The notes under the pieces are model-generated. The model searched no databases. It was not told the origin of the DNA and was given only the letters and a program-made list of their open reading frames with translations. Both the position numbers and the translations under genes were made by a program. DNA of 64,000 nucleotides from an uncultured Pseudoxanthomonas sp. (GTDB lineage: Bacteria > Pseudomonadota > Gammaproteobacteria > Xanthomonadales > Xanthomonadaceae). Where the stretch lies: NCBI GenBank assembly GCA_946479745.1, contig CAMLGZ010000002.1:248001-312000 (forward strand), given 5' to 3'. Within the stretch, counting starts at the first letter, position 1. The number at the start of each line of letters is the position of its first letter. Below are positions 41,338 to 50,579 of this stretch, piece by piece.

Positions 41338-42614
41338 GGCGCACCCGCCTTGGCTGCCTGGTCCAGCATCCAGCGACGTTTTTCGAGGAAGCGGTCGGCA
41401 CGGCGGTCCATTTCTTCTGCGGCCTGATCGACGCTCATGCGTCCGTTGGCGACTTCCTCGCCGATGATGCGCATCTCTTGCGCGATGCGCTCCCACTCCG
41501 GCACTTTCGGCGTCGGCACCGCGCGTTCGAGCTGTTCGCGGAACGCCTTGGCGTGCGGGTCGTTGGCCAGCGCCGGCGTCTGCCAGGGCGAACGCCGCGG
41601 CGGCAGGTCGCCGGTGAGTTGATGGAACCGGGCTTGCGTCTGCGGCAGGGAAAGATAGTGGATCAGCTTCCACGCCGCAGCTTTGTGCTTGGACTGGCGG
41701 AACACCACGAAACTGGTGCCGTTGGCCAGCGATGCGCCCGGGCCATTGGGGCCGGGCAATGGCATGGTCATCCAGTCGTCCTGCTGCGCGGCGGGCAAAC
41801 GCTCCTTGAACTTGGCGATATTCCAGGGGCCGGAAATGTAATACGAATAGAAGCCCTTGCCGAATTCGTCCCAGACATTGGAGATCTGGTTGTTGGTGAC
41901 CACCGGCGCCAACTTCTGGTCGAATATTTCCTTGTAGAAGCCCAACGCATGCTTGAAGCCCGCGCTGCGGAAATTTCCGTAGCGGCCGCCATCGCGCAGC
42001 AGCGGGTCGGGTTCCTGTATGGCCAGGCTCAACAACGGCTCGAACTCGTTCAGCGGCAGCAGGATCGCGTAACGCTCGGGCCCCACTTCGCGCTTAACCG
42101 CCTGCATGGCCTTGCGCCACTCTTCCCAACTGCGCGGCGGCTTGGCGATGCCGGCCTTGGCCAGCAGGTCGGTGCGGTAGAAAGGCAGTCGTGTCTCCAC
42201 GTACCAAGGCACCGCGTAGATTTTCCCTTCGACCAGGCCGCTGTCCCACACTCCGGGGAAATAATCGGCCACGTTGAAATCCGGCGTCGCCGCGATTTCG
42301 TCGTCTAGAGGCTCAAGCGCGTCGAGCGCGGCGAATTCGGGAATCCAGGTGTTGCCTATCGGCGATACGTCCGGCAACGATTCGCCAGCGAATCCGGTCA
42401 GCAGTTTCTCGTGCGCCGACAGCCACGGCAGCTGTTGCAGGTCGACGCGGATACCTGGGTTCTGCCGCTCGAACTCCGGTATCAACTGGGCGACCACTTC
42501 CCCCTCGTAACCCATCGCCCAGAAGGTGACCACTTCGCGATCGTCGGTCGTGCGGCTGCAGGCCACACAGAGGGTGAGCAAGGCGGCACTTACAAGGAGT
42601 GCGCGCAAGGCCAT
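41334..42614 (-). CDS. Extracellular sugar-binding lipoprotein, family 1
   Basis: A 426-residue solute-binding protein with a lipobox (LLTLCVAC, about residues 12-19), so it should be anchored in the periplasm. The body (VVTFWAMGYEGEVVAQLIPEFERQNPGI, then GKIYAVPWYVETR) is the MalE-like fold of CUT1 importers. The ATG at 42614 begins the signal sequence; a GTG six codons earlier is possible, and the longer frame to 42740 translates REP sequence. It overlaps the first permease and lies about 230 bp beyond the GH144 gene. The ligand is not known; context suggests beta-gluco-oligosaccharides. Confidence 0.92.
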   Translation of the reverse strand: MALRALLVSAALLTLCVACSRTTDDREVVTFWAMGYEGEVVAQLIPEFERQNPGIRVDLQQLPWLSAHEKLLTGFAGESLPDVSPIGNTWIPEFAALDALEPLDDEIAATPDFNVADYFPGVWDSGLVEGKIYAVPWYVETRLPFYRTDLLAKAGIAKPPRSWEEWRKAMQAVKREVGPERYAILLPLNEFEPLLSLAIQEPDPLLRDGGRYGNFRSAGFKHALGFYKEIFDQKLAPVVTNNQISNVWDEFGKGFYSYYISGPWNIAKFKERLPAAQQDDWMTMPLPGPNGPGASLANGTSFVVFRQSKHKAAAWKLIHYLSLPQTQARFHQLTGDLPPRRSPWQTPALANDPHAKAFREQLERAVPTPKVPEWERIAQEMRIIGEEVANGRMSVDQAAEEMDRRADRFLEKRRWMLDQAAKAGAP

Positions 42615-42640
42615 GGTCGTCCGCAACCTCACACTCTTGC

Positions 42641-42768
42641 CGTCACCCCAGCGAAAGCCGGGATCCATTTTGATTTTGATTTTGCATGCGCAGGGCCGCA
42701 GTGAAGCAAGAGCAAGATGGATCCCAGCTTGACCAGCCATTCGGCTGCTAAAAACCGCTGGGATGACG
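42641..42768. repeat. REP pair, family 1, one unit interrupted
   Basis: GTCACCCCAGCGAAAGCCGG plus GATCC lies at 42641-42665. The facing unit GATCCCAGC...GCTGGGATGAC (42719-42770) carries about 27 extra bases in its loop. The pair lies between the GH144 and binding-protein genes of one probable operon. Confidence 0.75.
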
Positions 42769-42844
42769 AGGTCGGGTCTGGTGATTCCACCCGACGCTGC
42801 ATCGTGGTTCCATCCATTTCGTTCTGGTTCGACATCCGCACAGC

Positions 42845-44461
42845 TTACTGCGGTTGCTGCGGCCTCTGCGCAGCCTCCTCTTGCTGGCCGTCAGGATTGC
42901 CGCCGCGGGATTCCGCGCTGCCCAGCGCGCGCGCCGTGGCGGCCTTGGGATCGGCGGGAGCCTGGGCAGGCACGGGTTCGCCTTCGGGCGTAAGCCATCC
43001 GCCCTTGAAGCCCGCACGCTCCAGGCCTTGCCGGATATGCTCGTTCTTCTTCATCACATTCCAGACGAATCCGTTGCGATAGTTGGCGATCATGGTCAGG
43101 ATCGGCCCCTGGTCGATGCCGATGTAATCGCTGGACACCCAGCCCTGGCCCGGCACCAGTCGACCGGTCTTGAGCGGGATGTCGTATTCGAAGCTGCGGT
43201 TGAACGAATCCAGGAATCCGTAGCTGGAATAGATGTATTCGCCGTAGCGCTCATGCATTTCCACGGTCGCCGGTATCACGATCTCGGGAGCGAAAGGCAG
43301 AGAAGCGATCGCCGCCGTCGGGGCGATAGTGCCGTCGTCGAAGTTCTCGCGCAGGCCGGCGCCGCGCGAGGAGTAATGGCGGAATTCGCGTTGCTCCCCG
43401 CGATAATCCTGCAAGGTCTGCTGCGGACCGTCGCTGGCGGTCAGACCCCACACATTCTCGCCGTAGTCCTTCCATTTCATCGGATTGGACATGGCATAGG
43501 AGCGCTGTGCGAGCGTGGCACGGCGGCTGTTCTCGAAATAATCGATTCCGCGTTCGCGCATGTAATCGTCCTGGATGCCCTTGTAGTCGATCCAGACGTG
43601 GCTGTACTGATGGCCGAACATGGGACCGAAAGCCAGGAATTCCTGGTCCTGGTAGACGCCCCACACATCGTTGTAGGTGCGCGTCCACACTTCCCAGGCG
43701 TCGGGGCTGACCGGATGCGTGGGCGAGCCCAGAGCGAGGACGTAGACCATCATGGCTTCGTTGTAACCGGCCCAATCGTGCTTGATGAAACCGCTCTCCG
43801 GGTACCAGCCCATGGAGATCAATGGTTTGTTCTGCTGCATCCAGTTCCAGTCCACGCGCCGGTAAAGTTCTTCGGCGACATCGCGGATCTCCTTCTCGCG
43901 CGGATCGTCGCGATCGTAGTAGGACTGCGCGAACAACACTCCCATCATCAGCAATGTGGTGTCCACGCTGGAAAGCTCCACCCATGTGTCGTAACGCTGG
44001 CCCTTCTGCATGTCCAGGAAGTGGTAGTAGAACCCTTTGTAGCCGCTTTTGCCTGTGCGCTGCGGCCCTTGCTGCATGTCGCGGAAGAATTTGAGCGTCA
44101 ACAAGGTCCGGTCCACCGCCTGGTTGCGGCTGACCCAGTTGTTCTCGATGCCTATCGGATACGCAGTCAGCGAAAAGCCGACCGAGGCGATGCTGGCGAA
44201 CGGGCGCGATGGGAACCGGTCGGGAGTCAGCCCGTTGAGTTCGTTGGTGGTGTCCCAGAAGAACTGGAACGTGCGACGCTCGATATCGCGGAAAAGCGGC
44301 GGAAGTTCCGGCTTCACGTTCTGGGCGGGCACGGCCGCCACCGGTTTGTCCGCAGGCTTCGGCACTGCGGCGGGCGGCGGCGCCTTGTTGCACGCGGCCG
44401 CAAGGGCGATCAGCGCACCCAGTGCGATCGTGCGGCCGAGCTTGAAATTTCCTGAATTCAT
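42845..44461 (-). CDS. GH144-type (glycoamylase domain) lipoprotein, probable endo-beta-1,2-glucanase
   Basis: A 538-residue protein with a lipobox (LIALAAAC) and a Pro/Ala-rich linker. The catalytic region (about 55-500) starts IERRTFQFFWDTTNE and ends SSYGFLDSFNRSF ... YIGIDQGPILTMIANYRNG. This is the PF10091 glycoamylase pattern, which is CAZy family GH144; characterised members cleave beta-1,2-glucan or release sophorose. A Gln/Pro-rich tail follows. The frame opens at an ATG at 44488 that lies inside the operator, so the ATG nine codons later (44461), which begins the signal peptide, is preferred. It is first in the run leading to the importer. Confidence 0.85.
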   Translation of the reverse strand: MNSGNFKLGRTIALGALIALAAACNKAPPPAAVPKPADKPVAAVPAQNVKPELPPLFRDIERRTFQFFWDTTNELNGLTPDRFPSRPFASIASVGFSLTAYPIGIENNWVSRNQAVDRTLLTLKFFRDMQQGPQRTGKSGYKGFYYHFLDMQKGQRYDTWVELSSVDTTLLMMGVLFAQSYYDRDDPREKEIRDVAEELYRRVDWNWMQQNKPLISMGWYPESGFIKHDWAGYNEAMMVYVLALGSPTHPVSPDAWEVWTRTYNDVWGVYQDQEFLAFGPMFGHQYSHVWIDYKGIQDDYMRERGIDYFENSRRATLAQRSYAMSNPMKWKDYGENVWGLTASDGPQQTLQDYRGEQREFRHYSSRGAGLRENFDDGTIAPTAAIASLPFAPEIVIPATVEMHERYGEYIYSSYGFLDSFNRSFEYDIPLKTGRLVPGQGWVSSDYIGIDQGPILTMIANYRNGFVWNVMKKNEHIRQGLERAGFKGGWLTPEGEPVPAQAPADPKAATARALGSAESRGGNPDGQQEEAAQRPQQPQ

Positions 44462-44473
44462 CGAACGATCCGT

Positions 44474-44487
44474 TGTAAACGTTTTCA
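44474..44487. promoter_or_regulatory. LacI-type operator before the GH144/transporter run
   Basis: TGTAAACGTTTTCA, the best-conserved form of the motif (identical at 52889), lies 13 bp before the chosen start codon. Confidence 0.75.
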
Positions 44488-44540
44488 TTTTAAATCAAGA
44501 ATCTGATCGCACGCTGCCGCGCCATCCATCCAGGCATTTT

Positions 44541-46067
44541 CTACATGCCTGCTGGAGGCGTGGCGGCGCAATAACGGTCAATGAAGGCCTGATGCGCGGG
44601 CATGACGTCGACACAGTCGGAAATCGTGCGGCCGACACTGGCGATGAATTTCTGCAGATCCTGTTCTGGCACCAGGTCCACCAGCGGGTGATAGGCCTGC
44701 GGCAGAATTCCCTGCCCCACCATCACCTGGATCCAACTGATCTCGGCGAACATCTCGTTGCCGTTGCGGAAGAAGCGGCCACTGTCGCGGAACAGGTCGA
44801 TGTTGGCCTGCAACTCCGGCGGGATGCCCATGGTGCGGCACTGATTCCAGAACGGCGTATCGCTGCGCTCTGTCGCGCTGTAGTGCAGCACCAGAAAGTC
44901 GCGGATGCGGTCGAATTCGAAAGCCAGCTGATCGTTGTAGCGGTCCATCAGCACGGGACTACAGCCGTCGTGCGGAAACAGTTCGAGCAGCTTGGAGATG
45001 CCTGACTGGATCAGGTGAATGCTGGTCGATTCCAGTGGCTCCATGAACCCGCTGGCCAGTCCCAGAGCGACCACGTTCCTGTTCCAGCATTTTTTGCGAC
45101 GGCCAGTAGTGAACCGCAGCGGTCGCGGATCCGCAAGCGCCTTTCCTTCGAGATTCTTCAGCAGTGTCGCGGCCGCTTCATCGTCGCTGATATGCGCACT
45201 GGAGTAGACGTAGCCATTTCCTGTGCGGTGCTGCAACGGAATTCGCCACTGCCACCCCGCTTCACGCGCCGTGGATCGCGTATAGGGGATGGGCGGCCCC
45301 ACGTTCTCGCTGGGAACCGCCATGGCGCGGTCGCAGGGCAACCAATGAGTGAAGTCGATATATCCGGTATTGAGCGCTTCTTCGATCAGCAGGCCGCGGA
45401 AGCCGGAGCAATCGATGAAAAGATCGCCTGCGATAATTTCGCCGGACTGCAACCTCACCGACTCGACGAAACCGCTCTCCGGATGCAGGTTGACCGCATC
45501 AATGATGCCTTCGGTCCGCTGTACGCCGCGCTGTTCGGAGTAGCCGCGCAGGTAGCGCGCATACAACGCTGCATCGAAGTGGTAGGCGTAGGCGATGTTG
45601 GCAAGCGGCGAATTGGCAGGCACGTCGCTGGCCGACACCATGAACTTCCCGCGCACCGCCGCCACCGTATTGAGCGTATAGGCGCCCAACGGCTGCGCAT
45701 TCCCCGCCTGCCGGCTCTTGATCCAGTACTGGTGGAACGGAAGCAGCCCCAATGGATGGCCGATCTCGGTGCCGAACCCGTGGATATAGGACTCACCGAC
45801 ACGGCGCCAATCGACAAACTCGATGCCCAGCTTGAACGACCCTTGGGTCTGCCGCACGAAATCGGCTTCGTCGATTCGCAGCAGGTTGTTGAAAGCCTTG
45901 ATGTGCGGGACCGTCGCTTCGCCTACGCCGACGATGCCGATCACATCGGACTCGACCACGCGGATGCGGTATGCAGAGCCAAGCACACGGGCCATGGCCG
46001 CCGCGGCCATCCAACCTGCCGTACCGCCGCCGACGATTACGATGTTGCGGATCTGGGAAGGTTTCAT
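44541..46067 (-). CDS. Tryptophan-halogenase-family flavoprotein
   Basis: A 508-residue FAD-dependent protein. The dinucleotide fold GGGTAGW is near the N-terminus, the active-site Lys falls exactly at K79 (GSFKLGIEF) as in PrnA, the WxWxIP motif appears as WQWRIP, and the EPLEST segment that carries the second catalytic Glu is present. All key residues for halogenation are therefore intact. It lies 134 bp behind a TonB receptor gene and before a glucan hydrolase, with no biosynthetic cluster. Members near TonB receptors are frequent in Xanthomonadaceae and Caulobacterales and their role there is unknown. It may share the receptor transcript past a leaky terminator. Confidence 0.88.
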   Translation of the reverse strand: MKPSQIRNIVIVGGGTAGWMAAAAMARVLGSAYRIRVVESDVIGIVGVGEATVPHIKAFNNLLRIDEADFVRQTQGSFKLGIEFVDWRRVGESYIHGFGTEIGHPLGLLPFHQYWIKSRQAGNAQPLGAYTLNTVAAVRGKFMVSASDVPANSPLANIAYAYHFDAALYARYLRGYSEQRGVQRTEGIIDAVNLHPESGFVESVRLQSGEIIAGDLFIDCSGFRGLLIEEALNTGYIDFTHWLPCDRAMAVPSENVGPPIPYTRSTAREAGWQWRIPLQHRTGNGYVYSSAHISDDEAAATLLKNLEGKALADPRPLRFTTGRRKKCWNRNVVALGLASGFMEPLESTSIHLIQSGISKLLELFPHDGCSPVLMDRYNDQLAFEFDRIRDFLVLHYSATERSDTPFWNQCRTMGIPPELQANIDLFRDSGRFFRNGNEMFAEISWIQVMVGQGILPQAYHPLVDLVPEQDLQKFIASVGRTISDCVDVMPAHQAFIDRYCAATPPAGM

Positions 46068-46132
46068 TGCCGAAAGATTTCGCGCTAGGAAGTGGATAAC
46101 TGGCCGGCATAGCTACACAAGCCGCGCAAAAC

Positions 46133-46160
46133 ACAGACGGAGCCAGCGGGCTCCGTCTGT
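46133..46160 (-). terminator. Hairpin terminator after the TonB receptor
   Basis: A perfect 12-bp stem (ACAGACGGAGCC / GGCTCCGTCTGT) with a 4-base loop; on the minus strand it is followed by GTTTTGCG. It lies between the receptor stop and the halogenase-family start. Confidence 0.7.
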
Positions 46161-46201
46161 ACTGCGACGCCTGGAAGGCGGCGCGGCTATGACGGATTGG
46201 G

Positions 46202-49200
46202 TCAGAACTTCATTCCCAGCTCGAAAACGAGGGTACGCGGCACGTACAGATTGTCGCCGTACTTGTTGATCGAGATCGAAGGATTGTAAACGCCGCCCGA
46301 ACCAAAACTATCGTAGTTGAAGGTGTCGTAGTTCTTGAAGTTGAACGCGTTGAGCAAGTTCACGCGCGCCGACAGTTTGACGTCGCCCCACACCGAGAAC
46401 TCCTTGGTGGCCTGGAAGTCGACGGTCCGGTAACCCCAGATATCGCCGCCAATGAGGAAACTGCCTGCAGCTGGCGGGGTAAAGCCCACCGACGTGCAGG
46501 TGGAGCCGTCCGGATTGGTCTGTCCCCAGCAGGAAATGTTGTTGCGCGGCTCAGGAGTGGCCAATACGACCTTGGCACCGAAGGTGATGCCCCAGAAGCC
46601 GTCGTAGGAACCCGCAACGACCAATCGATGCGCAGGCGCGGTATCCGACTTGACGAAGGGATATTCCTCGATTGTCGGTTTGTCGAACGCATAGACCTCG
46701 GCAATGGCCCGATTCTGGCGTGCGCTGGTGTGGGTATAAGCCACGCTCAGGCCCCAACCGGACTCCTTCGTATACGGCTTTTCTGCCGACAACAGAAGCT
46801 GGTTGTTGCGCGTCTCGATACCGTTGCTGCCCAGGATGGTGTTGGCATAGCCCGGGACCGGCTCGCCCCAGGGCTGGCTGCCGTTCTGGAAGAACGACCC
46901 GTCCGGGTAGCGATTGATCAAGGTGAACACGAAGCCGTCGTAGCTCTTGATCTGCTGCAAGGTGATATCGGTCAGCCACTCGCCCACCTGGTTGGACATG
47001 CCCAGGCTGAACTGGTCGCTGTAAGGCGTCTTGATGTCGTTCCTGAGCATGAACAGCTCTTTGCTGTTGGTGACCTGCGCAATGTTCTGCAGGTTCTCGA
47101 TGCCGTTCAGATATGCCGGGTCCCATACCACGCAGTTGCCGCCACCACGATAGCAAGTCCCGGTGGCCGGATCCTGGAAGTACACGTTTACCGGCGACAA
47201 AGCCGCCTTGCTGGCTTCGAGAGAGAGCTGCTCGAACAGGTTGCGATCGTACGAGCGGCCCGCGCCGCCGTGGATCACATGCCGCTCGTCTGCGAACAAG
47301 TCGTAGGAGAAGCCCAGGCGCGGAGCGAACGCATCTTTGAAATCGTCGCGATTGTTGCCGGTGCTGACGTAGTCGGCTGCATTCAGGCCGCTGGGCAACA
47401 GACGGTTGGCCCAGGGCTGGCCCGGGTTGTCCGGATCATCTCCATACAGTGCATCCACGAAGTCTTGCGAAGTGACGAATTCGGTGTAGGCGGGATTTTT
47501 CTCGTAATCCCAGCGCACACCGATATTGATCAGGAGCTTGTCATTGACTGCCCAGTCATCCTGTATGTAGATGCCGTACTGCTTGGCATCCGCTTCAACG
47601 GTAGGCCGCTGACCAGGCACATCAAATGGCGCCAGGAAGTCCGCACGGTAGGGAGTGGCGGCGACACCCGCCGCGGTCACCCTGTACTTGAACTGCGGAT
47701 TGATCGCCCCGGCGTCCTGCGCAGTCAGCGTGATGTCCTTGTAGCTCACACCCATCTTGATGGTGTGGTCGCCGTGCCAGGAGAAGCTGTTGAAGGTCAG
47801 ATTATCGGCGATGGACCAGCCCTTCTGGCCTTTGCGCTGGGAGTCGAAACCGCTGGACGGGCCGGTTTCGATCAGCGTTTCTTCCGTGTCTGGCGCAATG
47901 GTGTAGGTAGCATAGATGACGCCGTTACCCAGTCCCATCGGGGTGGGGTTGTTCTGCGAGTCCTCGGTGGTCGCCACCAATTCGTTGAACCAGGCATCGG
48001 CGCTGTGCTCCCAACGCAGAGTGACGCGATCGTCTTTGTTGATCACATCGCGACCATGGTCAGGACCGCGCTGACTACCAACGGAATCGACTTGGGTCTC
48101 GTCGCGCACCTGTGCGCTCAGCTCGATGCGGTCCCGATCGGTGGGTTCCCAATCGATTTTCCCGAAGTAGAGATCCTCGCTGAAGGGCTGCGTGGTGGGG
48201 CCGAACATCGCCTGGATGTCGGCGGGCAGGTACTGCGCGAAACTGGCTGCATTGGATGAGGGGAACACCGTGCGAGGCGCGACGTTGTCCTTGCCTTCGT
48301 AAGCGAAGAAGAAATGCATCCGGTCCTGGAGAATGGGTCCGCCGACCGCGAAGCCGTATTCCTTGGTCTGCGACTCGGTCTTGTCCTGTCCCGGCGCCTC
48401 TTCGGACGGACGCTTCTCACGCAGGCTTTCGTCGGTGTAACGATAGAACGCTTCGCCGTGGAACTCATTGGTACCCGACTTGGTCGCCGCGGTCACGGCA
48501 GCGCCGCTGATCTGGCCGTACTCGGCTTTGTAGTTGGAGGTGATGACCTTGTACTCACCGATGGCCAGCTGCGGGAACGGGTTGCCTTGGGTACCCGATT
48601 GCCCCGCGATGCCGCCGCTCTTGACGTAGCTCTTCTGACCGATGCCGTCGATATAGAGGTTGCCGGAGGACGCATTGGTGGCGCCGCCGCGCAGGCGGGT
48701 CTGACCCTGCGCATCGATTTCGAATGCCATGCCCGGCACGGTGTCGGCGAATTCCAGGAAGTTGCGTGTCGCCTGCGGCAATTGTTGGATCTGACGCAAC
48801 GAAACCGTATTGCCCACTTCGGATGTCTTCACATCGCGGAGGGTAGGTGCGGTGACGGTCACGGTATCCAGATTGGTGGCTTCCTGGGCCCCGGTTTCCG
48901 CCACGCCACCGGATTGCAGGTTCAACGTGGAATTGGACGCGACCGACAAGGTCACCGTCTTCGACGTTCCACCTGCCTGCACGGTATAGGTACCCGGCTG
49001 CAATCCAGTCAGTGTGTACGAGCCGTCCGCAGTGGTCTGCGTGCGCCTGACCGAACCGGTAGCTGTATTGGTTGCGATGACTTCAGTACCGGCCGCGGGG
49101 GCGGAGTCGGTCATGACCTGGCCGCGCAGGTTGGCATTGGAGGACTGCGCGAACGCCGACGGCGCACCAATCATCAAGCAACTGGCCAAAGCACAGGTAA

Positions 49201-49246
49201 GCAACTTGCGTGTGGGACGGATGCTGCGTGGCTTGCGGTTCTTCAT
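46202..49246 (-). CDS. TonB-dependent receptor with N-terminal carboxypeptidase-regulatory-like domain
   Basis: A 1014-residue outer-membrane receptor. The signal peptide ends APSAFA-Q (about residue 33). A carboxypeptidase-regulatory-like domain follows (about 35-115: LRGQVMTDSAPAAGTEVIAT ... DGSYTLTGLQPGTYTV), then a plug (QLPQATRNFLEFADTVPGM) and a 22-strand barrel that ends in the typical aromatic (GMKF). This OAR-like layout is that of carbohydrate receptors in xanthomonads; no SusD is present. Transport would be driven by TonB-ExbB-ExbD, not in this window. An operator motif sits 46 bp upstream and GGGGAGAGG provides the RBS. Confidence 0.93.
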   Translation of the reverse strand: MKNRKPRSIRPTRKLLTCALASCLMIGAPSAFAQSSNANLRGQVMTDSAPAAGTEVIATNTATGSVRRTQTTADGSYTLTGLQPGTYTVQAGGTSKTVTLSVASNSTLNLQSGGVAETGAQEATNLDTVTVTAPTLRDVKTSEVGNTVSLRQIQQLPQATRNFLEFADTVPGMAFEIDAQGQTRLRGGATNASSGNLYIDGIGQKSYVKSGGIAGQSGTQGNPFPQLAIGEYKVITSNYKAEYGQISGAAVTAATKSGTNEFHGEAFYRYTDESLREKRPSEEAPGQDKTESQTKEYGFAVGGPILQDRMHFFFAYEGKDNVAPRTVFPSSNAASFAQYLPADIQAMFGPTTQPFSEDLYFGKIDWEPTDRDRIELSAQVRDETQVDSVGSQRGPDHGRDVINKDDRVTLRWEHSADAWFNELVATTEDSQNNPTPMGLGNGVIYATYTIAPDTEETLIETGPSSGFDSQRKGQKGWSIADNLTFNSFSWHGDHTIKMGVSYKDITLTAQDAGAINPQFKYRVTAAGVAATPYRADFLAPFDVPGQRPTVEADAKQYGIYIQDDWAVNDKLLINIGVRWDYEKNPAYTEFVTSQDFVDALYGDDPDNPGQPWANRLLPSGLNAADYVSTGNNRDDFKDAFAPRLGFSYDLFADERHVIHGGAGRSYDRNLFEQLSLEASKAALSPVNVYFQDPATGTCYRGGGNCVVWDPAYLNGIENLQNIAQVTNSKELFMLRNDIKTPYSDQFSLGMSNQVGEWLTDITLQQIKSYDGFVFTLINRYPDGSFFQNGSQPWGEPVPGYANTILGSNGIETRNNQLLLSAEKPYTKESGWGLSVAYTHTSARQNRAIAEVYAFDKPTIEEYPFVKSDTAPAHRLVVAGSYDGFWGITFGAKVVLATPEPRNNISCWGQTNPDGSTCTSVGFTPPAAGSFLIGGDIWGYRTVDFQATKEFSVWGDVKLSARVNLLNAFNFKNYDTFNYDSFGSGGVYNPSISINKYGDNLYVPRTLVFELGMKF

Positions 49247-49291
49247 GACCTCTCCCCTCCCAGGGTATGCAAACTAAAATTGGAACAGCTA

Positions 49292-49305
49292 TGGAATCGG
49301 TTACA
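49292..49305. promoter_or_regulatory. LacI-type operator before the TonB receptor
   Basis: On the minus strand the site reads TGTAACCGATTCCA, the most divergent member of the motif in the right half. It is 46 bp upstream of the receptor start. Confidence 0.55.
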
Positions 49306-49327
49306 TCGACAGAAAAAAATAGTCGGC

Positions 49328-50368
49328 TCAGGAACTTCCGGACTGGCTGGTCCGGCGTGCTGCATGGACACTGGATTCGCGCACGATGAGTTCGGGCACC
49401 AGGGTCTGCAGCGTCGATGGCTGCGACTGGTCCGACTCGATCGATTGCAGCAAGCGGGTGAGCGCCAACCCGCCCAGCTCCGCGATACTGACCCGCATCG
49501 TGGTCAAGGTAGGGTGAACGAAGCGCGCCAGCGGGATGTCGTCGAATCCGGCCAGCGCTATATCCGCGGGAACTTTCACTTCCGCTTCGTTGAAGGCGTA
49601 GAGACAACCCAGCGCCATCATGTCGTTGGCCGCAAACACCGCATCGGCACGCTGTTTGGAAGCCAGGATGCGCTTACCGGCTTCGTAACCGGAAGATTCG
49701 TCGAAATCGCCGGGCAACTCGATGGGCTGAGCATCGGGCAGATGCTGCGCCAACGCGGTGCGATAGCCGCGCAGGCGCTCGCTGGCGTCGAAGTTGTCTT
49801 CGGGGCCGCAAATGAAAGCGATGCGCTTGTGCCCGGCTTCGGCCAGATGCTTGACCATGGCCGAAGCGCCGCCGAAGTTGTCGATGCTCAGCACCGGATA
49901 GGTGGCATCGGGCAGATGCGTATTGATCAGCACCGCCGGCAGTGCCGTCGGCAGGTTGTCGGTGAGGAAACCGGGACGGTCCGCGTAAGGCGACAGCACC
50001 AGCAGGCCATCTACGCGGCCGCGCATGGCGCGCAACGCCTCGCCCTGCTCTTCCGGATGGCCGTGATAACTGGAAACCAGAAGGTGTTGGCGACGGGCAC
50101 GGGCAACCGCATCGATACCGCGGATCAGCTCGGAGAAGAACTCGCCGTACAAATCCGGCAACACCACGCCGATAGTCTGGGTGCGGCGGCTGCTGAGGCT
50201 GCGGGCAGCGGCATGCGGCTGGTAACGAAGCCGATTTGCGATCTCCGTCACATGCTTGCGTACGCCTTCTGCGACATTCTCATGCCCGTTCAGCGCGCGC
50301 GACACGGTGGCGACGGAGACCGACGCTTCACGTGCAACATCCTTGATGGTGACATTGGTTCGCGCCAT
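49328..50368 (-). CDS. LacI-family transcriptional regulator
   Basis: A 346-residue repressor. The helix-turn-helix is VTIKDVAREASVSVATVSRA (residues 7-26), followed by the hinge (LRYQPHAAARSLSSRRT) and a periplasmic-binding-like effector domain (TIGVVLPDLYGEFFSELIRG ... FAANDMMALG ... GFDDIPLARFVHP). It lies at the far end of the sugar locus between the receptor and bglX. Matching 14-bp operators occur at five promoters including its own, so it probably represses the whole locus and itself until a sugar inducer binds. The inducer is unknown. Confidence 0.94.
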   Translation of the reverse strand: MARTNVTIKDVAREASVSVATVSRALNGHENVAEGVRKHVTEIANRLRYQPHAAARSLSSRRTQTIGVVLPDLYGEFFSELIRGIDAVARARRQHLLVSSYHGHPEEQGEALRAMRGRVDGLLVLSPYADRPGFLTDNLPTALPAVLINTHLPDATYPVLSIDNFGGASAMVKHLAEAGHKRIAFICGPEDNFDASERLRGYRTALAQHLPDAQPIELPGDFDESSGYEAGKRILASKQRADAVFAANDMMALGCLYAFNEAEVKVPADIALAGFDDIPLARFVHPTLTTMRVSIAELGGLALTRLLQSIESDQSQPSTLQTLVPELIVRESSVHAARRTSQSGSS

Positions 50369-50410
50369 TCCCGCCCCTCCGCGGTTACGACTGCTCTAAG
50401 TGGCGGCGAC

Positions 50411-50445
50411 TGTAAACGTTTCCACGAGCGTATGTAAAGCTTTCA
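50411..50445. promoter_or_regulatory. LacI-type operator(s) before lacI
   Basis: TGTAAACGTTTCCA at 50411-50424 matches the other operators. A second related near-palindrome, TGTAAAGCTTTCA (50433-50445), has the centre reversed to GC and may be an auxiliary site. Both lie 43-77 bp before the lacI start, suggesting autoregulation. Confidence 0.65.
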
Positions 50446-50526
50446 TAAGTCGCGCTCAGAATCTTTTATTTTTCAATTACTTGCAGAGCTTAATCCGGCC
50501 AATTTAGTGCCGCAGCGCAACATATT

Positions 50527-50558
50527 CGGCCGACCGGCGGGATATCTCCCGGCCGGCC
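50527..50558 (-). terminator. Possible stem-loop terminator after bglX
   Basis: GGCCGACCGGCGGGA and TCCCGGCCGGCC form an imperfect, very GC-rich stem around ATATC, 22 bp beyond the bglX stop. There is no T run, so intrinsic termination is uncertain. Confidence 0.4.
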
Positions 50559-50579
50559 AATTGTGCGTGTCGTCGCCCT

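Noticed and set aside
44541..46067. Secondary-metabolite cluster based on the halogenase
   Set aside because: No NRPS, PKS, RiPP or indole pathway gene is nearby; neighbours are sugar genes.
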